DNA of 64,000 nt. It comes from CF-46 sp963760735 (GTDB taxonomy: Bacteria > Chloroflexota > Limnocylindria > Limnocylindrales > CSP1-4). The notes under the pieces are model-generated. The model was not told where the DNA came from. It searched no databases and worked only from the letters and a program-made list of their open reading frames with translations. How positions within the stretch are numbered: the first letter of the stretch is position 1; the number at the start of each line of letters is the position of its first letter. The stretch covers positions 682,001 to 746,000 of the forward strand of contig CAVXEB010000007.1 of assembly GCA_963760735.1 (NCBI GenBank), written 5' to 3'. The position numbers were made by a program, and so were the translations under genes. Positions 1 to 8,985 of this stretch are shown here, piece by piece.

Positions 1-122
1 CCGGTACCTCTGGGCTATCGCTCGGGGTGGGGTCCCCCCGTACGGTTCGCCGGGGGGGATTTCCCAAGCAGCGGTGCCGGCGCCGCACCGTCGATGTCGC
101 GCGTGGAGGTCGCCCCAACCAG

Positions 123-3100
123 ATGGCCGTCGCCTACGAGCCACCCGACCCCGACGCGCATCGACCCGCCGCCTCGATGGACGGCGGCCCGCGGCCGTCC
201 GCGCACGCTCGTGGCGGCACCCTCTCTCGTCCGTTCGGCGAGCCGGGTCTCACCGGTCCGGACGCGCTCGCCGGCGGCGACGCCCTGCGCCGCCTCGCCT
301 CGGAGGTCAGCGGCCGCCTCGATCTCGAGACGCTCTTCGAGGACGTCGTCGCGGACGCGATGGAGATCTTCCAGCTGGCCCGGATCGGGCTCTGGCTGTA
401 CGACGGCCGGCGGCGGACGCCGCTGACGATCGCGGCCCACCACGGCCTGTCCGACGAGGTCCTCGACTGGGTGTCGTCACTGGCGGCGGACGCGCCGGTC
501 GCCGGGTTCAAGGCCCTGGCCGATCGCGAGGTCGTCGCCCTGCGCGACGCCCTGAAGGAGTCCACCGGCGGCGCCCGCGACGTCTACGGCCGGAACGGCA
601 TCCGGAGCGTCTGCTTCGCGCCGATCATCTTCCACGAGGAGCCGCTCGGCCTCCTGGTCCTCTACCACGACCGCGTCCACGGCTGGACCCCGGACGAGAC
701 GGCGCTCGCTCGCGGCTTCGCGGACCAGATGGCGTCGGCCGTCGCCAACCATCGCCTGAACTCGGCTGCGAGCTCGCTCGCGGCGCGACTCGAGGCGGTC
801 CAGGAGCTGGCGATCCGCCTGAACCGGACGCGCGACTTCGCGGACATCGCGGCGGTGCTCAGCGAGGGCACCGAACGGCTGATCGAGCACGACTCGATTC
901 GGGTCTATCGGCTCGACCACGACGCCGGCGTGTGCGAGCCCGTGGCGTTCAAGGGTGCGCTCGGCGGCGCCCCCATGGCCGACGGCGCCCGGCTCCGGCT
1001 CGCGATCGGCGAGGGACTCACCGGCTGGGCGGCCGAACGGAACGAGACGGTCCTCGTCGGCGATGCGGCGGCCGATCCCCGCGGGCTGACGCGGCTGCTG
1101 CCGGAGTCCGGTCCCGAGTCGATTCTCGCGGTGCCGATCAGCTTCGAGGACCACGTCCACGGGGTGATCGCGCTGTCCGTGGCCGGGCGCGACCGCTTCA
1201 GCCCCGAGGACGAGACGACCCTGACGATCTTCGCCGGCTACGCGGCCCAGGCGATCGTGAACTCCAACCAGCTGAACCAGCTGGCCCGCCAGGCCCGCGA
1301 GCTCCAGCACCAGCTCGCGAGTCAGCGTCGCCTGCTCGAGATCAACGAGCGGCTGATCTCCACTCGCGATCCCAAGGGCGTCCTCGAGATGATCGCGGAC
1401 TCGCTCAAGACGATCGTCCCGTACGACACGCTGACGATCTACCGCTGCGACTTCGGGACCGGGCTCCGGCGGGCGGTCGTCGCCCGGGACCGGTTCGCCG
1501 AGGTGATCCTCGAATACGCCGGGCCTATCGGCGTCGGCATCACCGGCTGGGTGATCGACCACGGCGAGGGCGTGCTCGCCAACGACGTCCACCTCGACGC
1601 CCGCTCGATCCAGATCCCGGGGACTCCGTTCGAGCCGGAATCGATGATCGTCGTCCCCGTCCGCGTCGCGGGCGAGGTCATCGGGTCGCTCAACGTCGGG
1701 CGGATGGGCGGCGAGGAAGCCCACTTCAACCAGAACGAGTTCGAGCTCGTCCAGCTGTTCGCCGGCCAGGCGTCGCTCGCCCTCGAGAATGCCGAGGTCC
1801 ACGGGGCGGTCACGTCGCGCGCCGAGCACGACGCGCTGACCGGTCTCCGCAACCACGGCTCGTTCCAGCGCGAGCTCGGCGAGGCGATCGGCCGGTCGGA
1901 GGGGGCGCCGTTCGCGCTCGTCATGCTCGACCTCGACTCGTTCAAGGGCTTCAACGACACGTGCGGCCATCCGGCTGGTGACGCCCTGCTCGCGGCCGTC
2001 GGCGATGCGATGCGGTCCGCGACGCGGACGGGCGACGCGATCTACCGATATGGCGGCGACGAGTTCGCCCTGATCCTGCCCGGGGCATCGCGGATCGAGG
2101 CGTTCGAGGTCGTCGAGCGCGTCCGGCGCAACGTCGCGGCGGTGCCGTCGCCGACGGGCCCGCGGGTCGGGATCTCGGCCGGCGTCGCGTGCTACCCCGA
2201 TGACGGAGACACGAAGGATCGGCTCGTGGCCGCGGCCGACCAGTCGCTGTTCCTCGCCAAGCCATCGTCCTCGCGGCGGGACGAGGAGGTCGATGCCGCG
2301 CGCCGCGACCCGTACCTGTCCGCCCTCGATGAGACGGCGATCGCCCTGATGAACCGGCACGACCCGGAGGATCTGCTCGAGACGATCATCGCGCGGGCCG
2401 CGTCGCTCGTCGGGACGCCGCACGGCTTCATCTACCTGCTCGAGCCCGACGGCCAGACGCTCGTCGTCCGCCACGGGATCGGTCTGTTCACCGACTTCCT
2501 CGAGTATCGCCTGTCGGTCGAGACCGGGCTCAGCGGCCTCGTCTGCCGCGAGAGCCGGCCGGTCGCCGTCGACGACTACGACGCCTTCGTCAGCCGCTCG
2601 ACGGACCTGCCGACCCGCGTGTTCGGTGCCGTCGTCGGCGTGCCGCTGACGTCCGGCGGCCGGGCGGTCGGGGTGATCGGCCTCGCCTCGGGGAGCTACG
2701 AGCGGGTCTTCGGCAGCCGCGAGATCGGAGCGCTCAGCCGGTTCGCCCAGCTCGCTTCGATCGCGCTCGACAACGCCCACCTCTTCGAGAAGGCCCAGCG
2801 CGGCGCCCTGTACGACCCGATCACCGGGCTGCCGAACCGCGACCTGCTGACGGACCGTGTCCGGCATTCGCTCGAGTGGAGCCGTCAGGGCGAACAGGAT
2901 CCGATCGCACTGATCCTGCTCGACCTCGACCGCTTCAAGGTCATCAACGAGAGCCTCGGCCACGCGGTCGGTGATGCCCTCCTCGTGAAGGTTGGCGAGC
3001 GTCTTCAGGCGTGCCTCCGGCCCGGCGACACCGTCGCCCGCTTCGGGGGCGACGAGTTCGCGGTCATCCTCGACGGGATCGGCGGGATCGACGACGCGCG

Positions 3101-4106
3101 GCGGACGGCGGATCGGATCCTGGCCGAGTTGAGCGCCCCGTTCCTGCTGGCCGAGCGGGACTGGTACGTCAACGCGTCGCTCGGCATCGCGATGGCCTGG
3201 CCGGGCCATGCGATCCCGGCCGACGTCTTCCGCGAGGCCGAGGTCGCCCTCGTCCGGGCGAAGGCGACCCCCGGGCCGCGCTACGTGCTGTTCGAGCCGG
3301 AGATGAGCGCCGCGACCCTGGCCCGGGTGGAGCTCGAGAACGACCTCCGCCGTGCCCTCGAGCGCGATGAGCTGCGTCTCCACTACCAGCCCCTCGTCGA
3401 CCTCGCGACGGAGCGGATCGTCGGCCTCGAGGCGCTCGTTCGCTGGGCGCACCCGAAGCGCGGCCTGGTCCCGCCCCTGTCGTTCATCCCGGTCGCCGAG
3501 GAGACGGGCCTGATCCTGCCGATCGGGCGCTGGGTGATCGAGAGGGCGTGCCGCCAGGCACGGGAGTGGCTCGACCAGATGCCCGAGTCCGTGCTCGTGA
3601 TGAGCGTCAACCTGTCGGCGCGCCAGGTCGCCCAGCCGGAGCTCGTCGACGACATCCGGACGATCCTCGAGGCGACGGGCCTTCCGGCGACCCGGCTGGA
3701 GCTCGAGATCACCGAGTCGATCCTGCTCGACGAGGGCGAGGAGAGCGGGAACACGCTCCGGGCGCTTCGCGAGCTCGGCGTCCGGCTGGTCCTCGACGAC
3801 TTCGGGACCGGCTATTCGTCGCTCTCCTACCTCCGGCGCCTGCCGCTCGACACGATCAAGATCGACCGCTCGTTCGTCGACGGGATCGATGTCGACGGCT
3901 CGAACCTGCCGATCGTCCAGGCGGTCATCGCCCTTGCCCACGGGCTGGGGATCGAGGTCGTCGCCGAAGGCATCGAGACCGCCGCGCAGTCCGAGCGGCT
4001 GCGCGAGCTCGTCTGCGATCGCGGCCAGGGCTTCTACTACGCTCGTCCGCAGCCGCCCGAGGCGCTTGCGGCGCTCCTCGCCGGGGGGATCGCGCCGGGC
4101 GGCTGA
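123..4106 (+). CDS. Multi-GAF GGDEF/EAL cyclic-di-GMP signalling protein
   Basis: Makes and/or degrades cyclic-di-GMP under control of several sensor domains; no membrane segment is visible, so it is probably cytosolic. Domains in order over 1327 residues: GAF (about 60-210), GAF (222-382), GAF (400-560), GGDEF (about 575-725), GAF (740-890), a second GGDEF (900-1058) and EAL (1075-1315). Both GGDEF motifs are intact (residues 644 and 975), and each has an RxxD product-inhibition site five residues upstream (RTGD, RPGD). The EAL domain keeps EALVR (1103), the ITES stretch, DDFGTGYSS, KIDRSF and AEGIET, so both activities look possible. ATG 123 is chosen because GGAGGT lies at 105-110; the open frame extends upstream to a GTG at 27. 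Having two complete cyclase domains in one chain is less common than one. Confidence 0.93.
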   Translation: MAVAYEPPDPDAHRPAASMDGGPRPSAHARGGTLSRPFGEPGLTGPDALAGGDALRRLASEVSGRLDLETLFEDVVADAMEIFQLARIGLWLYDGRRRTPLTIAAHHGLSDEVLDWVSSLAADAPVAGFKALADREVVALRDALKESTGGARDVYGRNGIRSVCFAPIIFHEEPLGLLVLYHDRVHGWTPDETALARGFADQMASAVANHRLNSAASSLAARLEAVQELAIRLNRTRDFADIAAVLSEGTERLIEHDSIRVYRLDHDAGVCEPVAFKGALGGAPMADGARLRLAIGEGLTGWAAERNETVLVGDAAADPRGLTRLLPESGPESILAVPISFEDHVHGVIALSVAGRDRFSPEDETTLTIFAGYAAQAIVNSNQLNQLARQARELQHQLASQRRLLEINERLISTRDPKGVLEMIADSLKTIVPYDTLTIYRCDFGTGLRRAVVARDRFAEVILEYAGPIGVGITGWVIDHGEGVLANDVHLDARSIQIPGTPFEPESMIVVPVRVAGEVIGSLNVGRMGGEEAHFNQNEFELVQLFAGQASLALENAEVHGAVTSRAEHDALTGLRNHGSFQRELGEAIGRSEGAPFALVMLDLDSFKGFNDTCGHPAGDALLAAVGDAMRSATRTGDAIYRYGGDEFALILPGASRIEAFEVVERVRRNVAAVPSPTGPRVGISAGVACYPDDGDTKDRLVAAADQSLFLAKPSSSRRDEEVDAARRDPYLSALDETAIALMNRHDPEDLLETIIARAASLVGTPHGFIYLLEPDGQTLVVRHGIGLFTDFLEYRLSVETGLSGLVCRESRPVAVDDYDAFVSRSTDLPTRVFGAVVGVPLTSGGRAVGVIGLASGSYERVFGSREIGALSRFAQLASIALDNAHLFEKAQRGALYDPITGLPNRDLLTDRVRHSLEWSRQGEQDPIALILLDLDRFKVINESLGHAVGDALLVKVGERLQACLRPGDTVARFGGDEFAVILDGIGGIDDARRTADRILAELSAPFLLAERDWYVNASLGIAMAWPGHAIPADVFREAEVALVRAKATPGPRYVLFEPEMSAATLARVELENDLRRALERDELRLHYQPLVDLATERIVGLEALVRWAHPKRGLVPPLSFIPVAEETGLILPIGRWVIERACRQAREWLDQMPESVLVMSVNLSARQVAQPELVDDIRTILEATGLPATRLELEITESILLDEGEESGNTLRALRELGVRLVLDDFGTGYSSLSYLRRLPLDTIKIDRSFVDGIDVDGSNLPIVQAVIALAHGLGIEVVAEGIETAAQSERLRELVCDRGQGFYYARPQPPEALAALLAGGIAPGG

Positions 4107-4245
4107 GGCCATCCTTCGCCAGCCTCCGGATGTCGGGTCACTGACAGGCTCGCCGGCCCGCGAGCCGTCGTATGCTCCCATCGCGCGCGGTCGAGCCGCT
4201 GCCCATCGCTGATGCGCCGCCGCCGCTCGTGCGAGGGGGCGCCCG

Positions 4246-4825
4246 ATGCGTCACACGATCGGTCGATCGGCCGGAACGCTGGCCGCAGGTGTTCTCATTC
4301 TCGCCACCCTTGGCCTTGCCGCGTGCGGCGGCGCTTCGACGCAATCTCCGGCGTCGAACGGGGGCCGGGGCATCGAAGGCGGCCGCTGGGGGCGGCGGCG
4401 CGGGGGCGTCGGATGCCGGCGCCGGCGGCGCGGCCGCGTCGACCGGCACCGGCGGGGCGGGATCGGACACGGCCACCGTCACGGGGAGCCTGGTGAGCTC
4501 CGGGCTCTACGACGCGACGTGGACCTGGCAGCCCGATCTTGCGGCGGACATCGGTGTGGGCGGCACCACGATGAAGTCGGACAAGGGGACGTTCGGGAAC
4601 ATCCAGGTCCTGCCCGATGGCTCGATCACGTTCACGAGCGGCGCGCCGGAGCTCAAATCGGGCTCGTACAAGGGCACGGGTGCGCAGGTCCACATGAAGG
4701 ACGCCAGCGGGACCCAGCTGCCGTGCGGTTGGACGCTCGACAACGACGTGACCGGCACCGACGGCGTGATCCACCTGAAGGGCACGATGGACGTCATCGG
4801 CACCATCTGGGGTTGCCCAGGCTGA
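4246..4825 (+). pseudogene. Putative secreted lipoprotein, interrupted by a +1 frameshift
   Basis: ATG 4246 starts a typical lipoprotein signal: a basic start, a hydrophobic stretch and the lipobox LAAC with Cys27. After about residue 38 this frame turns into low-complexity arginine/glycine text. The next frame carries on sensibly from the same point as an Ala/Gly/Ser-rich linker and then a beta-rich domain ending in IWGCPG, with stop at 4825. Removing one G from the G run at 4360-4364 joins the two into a 192-residue lipoprotein. A purine-rich GAGGGGG stretch sits upstream. The mature domain is not recognised; two cysteines could form a disulfide. The defect may be a sequencing error or real gene damage. 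Confidence 0.7.
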
Positions 4826-4919
4826 TCACCGGTCAATCGGATCACACAGACGCGGGACAACCTTCACGAGTCTTCGGGGCGGCCGGAGACGGGTCCGGTG
4901 GCGCGGTCAGTGGGCCCGA

Positions 4920-5870
4920 TCAGGAACCTGGCGTTCCGTGGTCCTCGTCGTCGTGGTCTGCGACGGCCCACGGCGCGATCGACCGCAGCATCCGGGCGGC
5001 CGCGCTCGAGCGTTGGGCGGAGGCAGTGACGCCTTCTTCGGGAGGTTCGACCGGCAGGTCCTCGGATCGCCCGACCGCGTCGGGGTCCATGACGCCGAGT
5101 CCAGCCTCGTCGTCGGTCGGCTCGTCGGCCGCGGCGGCAACCTCGGGCGGTTCCGAGGCTTCCTCGACCACAGCCTCCGCTTCGACCACGGGCGTCGCTT
5201 CGACCACGGGCGTCGCTTCGCCGACCGCGGGTACCAGCTCCTCAGTGGCAGGCTCGTCGATGGCCTCCTCGGCCACATCCTGTGGGGCGTTCGCAAACCT
5301 CGCGACCGCATTGGCCCGCGCCGCTCCCCGGACTGATTCCAGGTCGGGTGGAGGCGGAAGCGAACCGGCAAGACGGGCGAACTCAGCGGGGCCGGTCGCC
5401 CCTCGGAGCTGGCCGAAGAAGTCGTCAAGCGTCACGCGATACTCGCTGACGGCAGCGCCGACGCCGTCGATCTCGTTCGCGATGATCGAGTCGTGCTTGG
5501 CGAGGTGCCCTTCGAGCTCCTTCCGGCGCTCGTCCGTGCGCTGGCTGGCCTCCCGGCGGATCCGCTCCGTCTCCTCGGATGCCCAGGCCTGGATCCCGTC
5601 CACGTCCTCTTCCGCAAGCCGGCGCAGCTCGCCGGCCTCGACGGCCGCTCGCTTGTGAGCCATGTCGACCTGCCCGGCGGCGTCTTCGTCGACGACGGCA
5701 GCGATCTCTTCGCGCTGCTGCTCCGCGGCGGCCTGCATCGCCCGCGTCAACTCCGCGAGGAAGGACGGAACGACGCTGGCGCTCGCAGCGCCCGGAATCC
5801 GCTCATGGTCGGTCGCAATCACCGGGCCACCCCCTTCCGGCCCAGTGCCAACCGGGTCGTTCTGGTCCAT
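4920..5870 (-). CDS. Coiled-coil protein with acidic C-terminal tail, function unknown
   Basis: A 316-residue protein. Residues about 25-150 are rich in heptad-like Ala/Glu/Arg/Leu patterns typical of a long coiled coil. The C-terminal third is low complexity, acidic and rich in Val, Glu, Ala and Pro, including a short tandem ATPVVE repeat. No signal peptide or membrane segment is visible. The start is fixed by GAGGT seven bases before ATG 5870; upstream translation in the same frame looks non-coding. I do not recognise the family. The composition resembles scaffold or DivIVA-like proteins, but that is only a resemblance. Confidence 0.75.
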   Translation of the reverse strand: MDQNDPVGTGPEGGGPVIATDHERIPGAASASVVPSFLAELTRAMQAAAEQQREEIAAVVDEDAAGQVDMAHKRAAVEAGELRRLAEEDVDGIQAWASEETERIRREASQRTDERRKELEGHLAKHDSIIANEIDGVGAAVSEYRVTLDDFFGQLRGATGPAEFARLAGSLPPPPDLESVRGAARANAVARFANAPQDVAEEAIDEPATEELVPAVGEATPVVEATPVVEAEAVVEEASEPPEVAAAADEPTDDEAGLGVMDPDAVGRSEDLPVEPPEEGVTASAQRSSAAARMLRSIAPWAVADHDDEDHGTPGS

Positions 5871-6196
5871 TCGAGCTACCTCGCTGGGACCCGAACGTAC
5901 TGCCCTTCGCACCAGGGAGGCAACGGGGCCCACACGATTTCCGGTGCGAGCCGGAACCGCTGCGGTCGGCTCGGTGGTCGCTCCCGAGCGGTTGTGTGGC
6001 GACGGGTGCGCTCCGGTGACGCGGGGCAACAGAATGAGCACTGGCCAGGTTCGAAGGAGCCAGTTCCGTGCCGCCGACGAGGCAAGGATCGGCGACCTCG
6101 TGAAGATGGCGGTGGGCTGATGACCGACCTCAAGACCACCGAGACAACAACGGCACCGTCGCGTGACGGCGCCGTTCGTCGTTTGCGAGGAGGTTC
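5871..6196. other. Intergenic stretch between the coiled-coil gene and the BI-1 gene
   Basis: About 326 bases without a convincing gene. It holds the terminator hairpin of the upstream minus-strand operon (6149-6176), a weak inverted repeat (ACTGGC 6040-6045 with GCCAGT 6059-6064), and presumably the promoter of the coiled-coil gene. A TACGTT hexamer on the minus strand (complement of 5894-5899) is the best -10 candidate. A 28-codon plus-strand frame at 6034-6120 was seen but has no supporting feature. Confidence 0.5.
6149..6176 (-). terminator. Rho-independent-type terminator after the BI-1 gene
   Basis: Twelve-base arms (6149-6160 and 6165-6176, one mismatch) around a four-base loop, 20 bases past the BI-1 stop codon. 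On the minus strand the stem is followed by GTTGTCT, a weak U tract. Confidence 0.65.
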
Positions 6197-6898
6197 CTAG
6201 CGGCGGCCGCCGGTCAGCCGGAGCAGGAAGAAGAACAGGTTGATGAAGTCGAGATAGAGCGCCAGGGCGCCGATCACGGAGCCTTTCTCGAGCGAGCCGG
6301 TCACCGCGGCCAGCGTCCCGTTCTGGATCCGCTGGACGTCGTAGGCGGTCAGCGCGGTGAAGATCACGACGCCGGCGATCGAGATGAGCCACGTGACCTG
6401 GTCGCTGTGGAGGAACAGGTTCACGATCATCGCGACGAGCAGGCCGATCAGAGCCATGAACGCGATCGCGCCCACGCTCGCGAGCGAGCGCCGCGTCGTC
6501 GCGCCGTAGAGCGCCGCCGCACCGAACATCGCGGACGCGCTGAGGAACGCGGTCGTCACCGAGGCGCCGGTGTAGGCCTGGACGACGAGTCCCACGGTCA
6601 GCCCGAGGGTCGCGGCGTAGGCGAAGAACAACGCGAGCGCCGCTGTCGCGGACAGCCGGCTGATCGCGCCGACGATGATCCAGACGAGGGCGATCTGGCC
6701 GATGAACAGGAGGAAGTAGCTCCGCGAGGCGAACTGGGTCAGGGTCTCCGATGCCTGTACGGCGTACGCCACGCCGGCCGTCAGCAACAGCCCGGCGAAC
6801 ATCCAGCCGAACGCGTGGGTCACGAATCGCTGCGCGAGCGCCGGTGCCGGCCGGACTCCCAGCTGCTCGGGGGTCGCCCCGAGCCCGTTGTTGATCAT
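6197..6898 (-). CDS. Bax inhibitor-1 / YccA family membrane protein
   Basis: A 233-residue multispanning inner-membrane protein with about seven hydrophobic segments. The opening FVTHAFGWMFAGLL and the ending LDFINLFFFLLRL are hallmarks of the bacterial BI-1 (UPF0005) family, whose members act as calcium- or proton-leak-type channels or stress modulators; the physiological role in most bacteria is not settled. Its ATG overlaps the stop of the cobalamin adenosyltransferase gene by ATGA, so it is translationally coupled as the last gene of that operon and is followed by a terminator hairpin. Confidence 0.93.
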   Translation of the reverse strand: MINNGLGATPEQLGVRPAPALAQRFVTHAFGWMFAGLLLTAGVAYAVQASETLTQFASRSYFLLFIGQIALVWIIVGAISRLSATAALALFFAYAATLGLTVGLVVQAYTGASVTTAFLSASAMFGAAALYGATTRRSLASVGAIAFMALIGLLVAMIVNLFLHSDQVTWLISIAGVVIFTALTAYDVQRIQNGTLAAVTGSLEKGSVIGALALYLDFINLFFFLLRLTGGRR

Positions 6899-7554
6899 CG
6901 ATCGCTCCTCGTGCTGGCGGCAGGCCGCCGGTCAGGTCGGGATGGGGGCGCCGGTCGCGCCTCTGCCTGCTCGGCCGCTCGTGCGAGCACCCACAGCAGG
7001 TCGGCAAGTCGGTTCAGGTACGGTAGCAAATAGGGTCCCGGAATCAATCCCTCCGCACCGAGGGTGACCGCCCGTCGCTCGGCGCGCCGGACGATCGTCC
7101 GGGCGAGCTCCAGCGCGGCGCTGGTCGGGGTCTCGCCGGGGACGACGAACTCGGTCGGCATCGCGACGTGGGCCTCGGCCTCGCGGAGCATCGACTCCAG
7201 GCCCTCGACCATCGCCGCGTCGACCCGCGACACGCCGGCCTCCTGGCGGTCCCAGGCGTCCTCGCGGGTCGCCAGCTCGGCGGCAGCGACGAAGAGCTCG
7301 CGCTGGAGACGGAGGAGGATCGCGGGCAGGTCGCCGAACCCGACGTTCAGCGTCCCGACCCGGCTCTTCACGCCGAGCTGCGCCCGGGCCAGCCCGATCG
7401 CGGCCACCGCCTCGTCGATCGTTCCGTAGGTCTCGGTCCGGAGGTCGTCCTTGCGAACCCGCGGGCCGCCGAACAGGAGACCCGTCGTCCCGTCGTCACC
7501 GCGTCGCGTCGCGACAGCGGAGTCGAAGGGTGGATCGGGGTCGGGGGCGGTCAC
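6895..7554 (-). CDS. PduO-type ATP:cob(I)alamin adenosyltransferase
   Basis: Transfers the adenosyl group of ATP to cob(I)alamin, giving adenosylcobalamin in the cytosol. The 219-residue sequence has the family pattern: GDDGTTGL near the N terminus, KDDLRTETYGTIDEAVA, a long helical middle with LLRLQRELF, and then VVPGETPTSAALELARTIVRRAER and YLNRLADLLWVLAR, which line the ATP and cobalamin sites. An Ala/Pro/Arg-rich tail of about 20 residues follows. It lies 28 nt downstream of the iron-sulfur assembly gene and overlaps the BI-1 gene. No B12-dependent mutase is seen in this window, so its client is elsewhere. Confidence 0.93.
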   Translation of the reverse strand: MTAPDPDPPFDSAVATRRGDDGTTGLLFGGPRVRKDDLRTETYGTIDEAVAAIGLARAQLGVKSRVGTLNVGFGDLPAILLRLQRELFVAAAELATREDAWDRQEAGVSRVDAAMVEGLESMLREAEAHVAMPTEFVVPGETPTSAALELARTIVRRAERRAVTLGAEGLIPGPYLLPYLNRLADLLWVLARAAEQAEARPAPPSRPDRRPAASTRSDR

Positions 7555-7582
7555 CGAGGAGTCGGCCGAGGGATCGGCCGCG

Positions 7583-7948
7583 TCACCACATCAGGCCGGC
7601 GTCGCGCGGGTCCCAGCGCTCGGCCAGCAGGGTCACCTTGACGTCGTGCTCGACGACCGACTCCGCCTGATCCTTGACCTGCTGGATCATCGACCCGGCG
7701 TAGGGGCAGAACGGCGTCGTCAGGATCATCTTGATCTCGGTCGAGTCCTTGCCGAGGATGATCTGCTTGATCAGGGCGAGCTCGACGACGTTCATCCCGA
7801 TCTCGGGGTCGACGACGGCCCGCAGCGCGTCGAGGATCGCGAGCTCCGTCGCGCGGCGCTCGGGATCGAACGCGGGCGCATCGGTCGCCGGATCGGCCGC
7901 GGTCGCGGGCGTCGCCGCCATGGTCGGATCGGTCGTGGTGTCGGTCAT
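7583..7948 (-). CDS. MIP18/DUF59 family metal-sulfur cluster assembly factor
   Basis: A 121-residue protein of the SufT/PaaD/MIP18 type, which helps assemble or deliver iron-sulfur clusters. After an Ala/Thr-rich leader of about 25 residues come ILDALRAVVDPEIGMNVVEL and then LTTPFCPYAGSMIQQV, which contains the conserved TTPFCPY-type cysteine. ATG 7948 is favoured because a TACGAT -10 hexamer lies seven bases ahead of it, a pattern repeated through this window. First gene of the three-gene minus-strand operon 7948-6197. Confidence 0.9.
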   Translation of the reverse strand: MTDTTTDPTMAATPATAADPATDAPAFDPERRATELAILDALRAVVDPEIGMNVVELALIKQIILGKDSTEIKMILTTPFCPYAGSMIQQVKDQAESVVEHDVKVTLLAERWDPRDAGLMW

Positions 7949-7955
7949 CGCGTCG

Positions 7956-7961
7956 ATCGTA
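7956..7961 (-). promoter_or_regulatory. Leaderless-type -10 element for the DUF59 gene
   Basis: TACGAT on the minus strand, seven bases before ATG 7948, so transcription should begin at or next to the start codon. No good -35 is visible. Confidence 0.5.
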
Positions 7962-8028
7962 TCACCGGGTCCCGAAAACACCCCACCCGAGCGGATCCGG
8001 GCGATTCGAGCGAACAGGCCGCCCTCGT

Positions 8029-8367
8029 TCAGGCCGGGTCGCCCGCGGGGACCGCCGGCTTCACGACGATCCCGGGCAACCGGTACTGGGACGGCAGCCC
8101 GGCCGCGTCCTCCTCGGTGTAGCCGGGACCCGCGAGCGAGCCGTCCGGCTCGAAGAAGTCGGCGTACCGGTCGCGATGCTCGGCCGCGTACGCGTAGGCG
8201 GCGGCGATCCCGAGACGCTTCAGCTCGGGATGGTCCTTGATCAGGCGCGGCAGGTCGTAGCCGTTGCTCCGCAGCTCGAGCAGCTGGCGGACGGTCAGCC
8301 GCGAGCCGTAGCAGAACGGTTCGCCGTTCATGACGAGCGGGTCGACCTGGACCCACTTGATCGTCAT
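8029..8367 (-). CDS. DUF433-like small protein
   Basis: A 112-residue protein opening with a DUF433-type core: VMNGEPFCYGSRLTVRQLLE, then RSNGYDLPRLIKDHPELKRLGIAAAYAYAAEH. DUF433 domains are small DNA-binding-like modules often found as antitoxins or as tails of regulators. Here there is no PIN-domain toxin next to it. The gene lies 31 nt downstream of the helical protein at 8399-8881 and is probably co-transcribed with it. ATG 8367 is chosen because residues upstream of it in the same frame are Arg/Ala-rich and unlike the family. Confidence 0.75.
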   Translation of the reverse strand: MTIKWVQVDPLVMNGEPFCYGSRLTVRQLLELRSNGYDLPRLIKDHPELKRLGIAAAYAYAAEHRDRYADFFEPDGSLAGPGYTEEDAAGLPSQYRLPGIVVKPAVPAGDPA

Positions 8368-8398
8368 CGAATGGTTGCCGCGAGCTCGCCGTGCACGA

Positions 8399-8881
8399 TC
8401 AGGCGCCCTTGTAGATCGCCTGCAGCAGGCGGTTCCGCTTGCGCCCGTCACCGGCGAGCCGCTTGTGCCACTTGAATCGGTCCACCATCGCGTCGATCGC
8501 CGCGTCGACGGACGCCATCTCGGACGGCGGCAGGATGGCCCCGATCGCCTCGCGGATGCTCCGGCACAGGTTGATCAGGTCGTCCATCGGGACCTTCCTG
8601 CGCCGGTACGCCGGCGGCACCGCCTCGGCGAACTCGCGGGCGGGCCAGGGATCGTCTTCGGCCATCGCGTCGACCACCCGATCGACCAGGACGACCGTGT
8701 CGCGGAGGAGCTGGCGCATCCGGAGCTCGTCGTATCGCTCGCGGATCGTTGGGTCGCGATCGATCGCGATCTCGAGCGCCCTCGATGCCAGGCGCTCGCG
8801 GGCGCCGTCGACGCGGGCCGCGGAGGGCGGCAGACCGCTGGCTCGACCGACGGGCGGGAGGCCAAGGGACGGGTGGCTCAC
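8399..8881 (-). CDS. Conserved helical protein, function unknown
   Basis: A 160-residue, mostly alpha-helical soluble protein. The core has ERYDELRMRQLLRDTVVLVDRVVDAM, then VPMDDLINLCRSIREAIGAIL. It vaguely resembles the helical N-terminal module of RsbRD-type or PucR-type regulators, but this is not a firm assignment. Its basic end (KWHKRLAGDGRKRNRLLQAIYKG) could bind nucleic acid. Start GTG 8881 is preferred because a TAGACT -10 hexamer sits seven bases upstream; further upstream the frame looks non-coding. Confidence 0.65.
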   Translation of the reverse strand: MSHPSLGLPPVGRASGLPPSAARVDGARERLASRALEIAIDRDPTIRERYDELRMRQLLRDTVVLVDRVVDAMAEDDPWPAREFAEAVPPAYRRRKVPMDDLINLCRSIREAIGAILPPSEMASVDAAIDAMVDRFKWHKRLAGDGRKRNRLLQAIYKGA

Positions 8882-8888
8882 GCCGGGC

Positions 8889-8894
8889 AGTCTA
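8889..8894 (-). promoter_or_regulatory. Leaderless-type -10 element for the helical protein gene
   Basis: TAGACT on the minus strand, seven bases before GTG 8881. It forms one side of a compact divergent promoter region with the plus-strand gene at 8986. Confidence 0.5.
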
Positions 8895-8973
8895 ACGTGC
8901 GCCGAAGGTGACGTCCCGGACCGGATCGGCCGGCGGCCGGCGACGGATCGATCGGGGCCCGACGACGCCCGGC

Positions 8974-8979
8974 TACGAT
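8974..8979 (+). promoter_or_regulatory. Leaderless-type -10 element for the small membrane protein gene
   Basis: TACGAT, six bases before GTG 8986. It is the same hexamer that precedes the DUF59 gene on the other strand. Confidence 0.5.
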
Positions 8980-8985
8980 GCCCGC

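Noticed and set aside
477..4181. A 1234-codon minus-strand frame opposite the GGDEF/EAL gene
   Set aside because: It is the antisense shadow of a high-GC gene: Arg/Asp/Pro-rich, no domain, no start signal, while the plus strand shows clear motifs.
6034..6120. A 28-codon plus-strand frame beginning MSTGQVRRSQ
   Set aside because: Too short, no ribosome site, and followed directly by a terminator used by the other strand.
5871..6196. A GGTTCGAA string near 6047 suggesting a tRNA
   Set aside because: No acceptor or anticodon arm can be paired around it on either strand.
8029..8881. A confirmed toxin-antitoxin pair
   Set aside because: DUF433 resemblance alone is not enough; no toxin family is recognised beside it.
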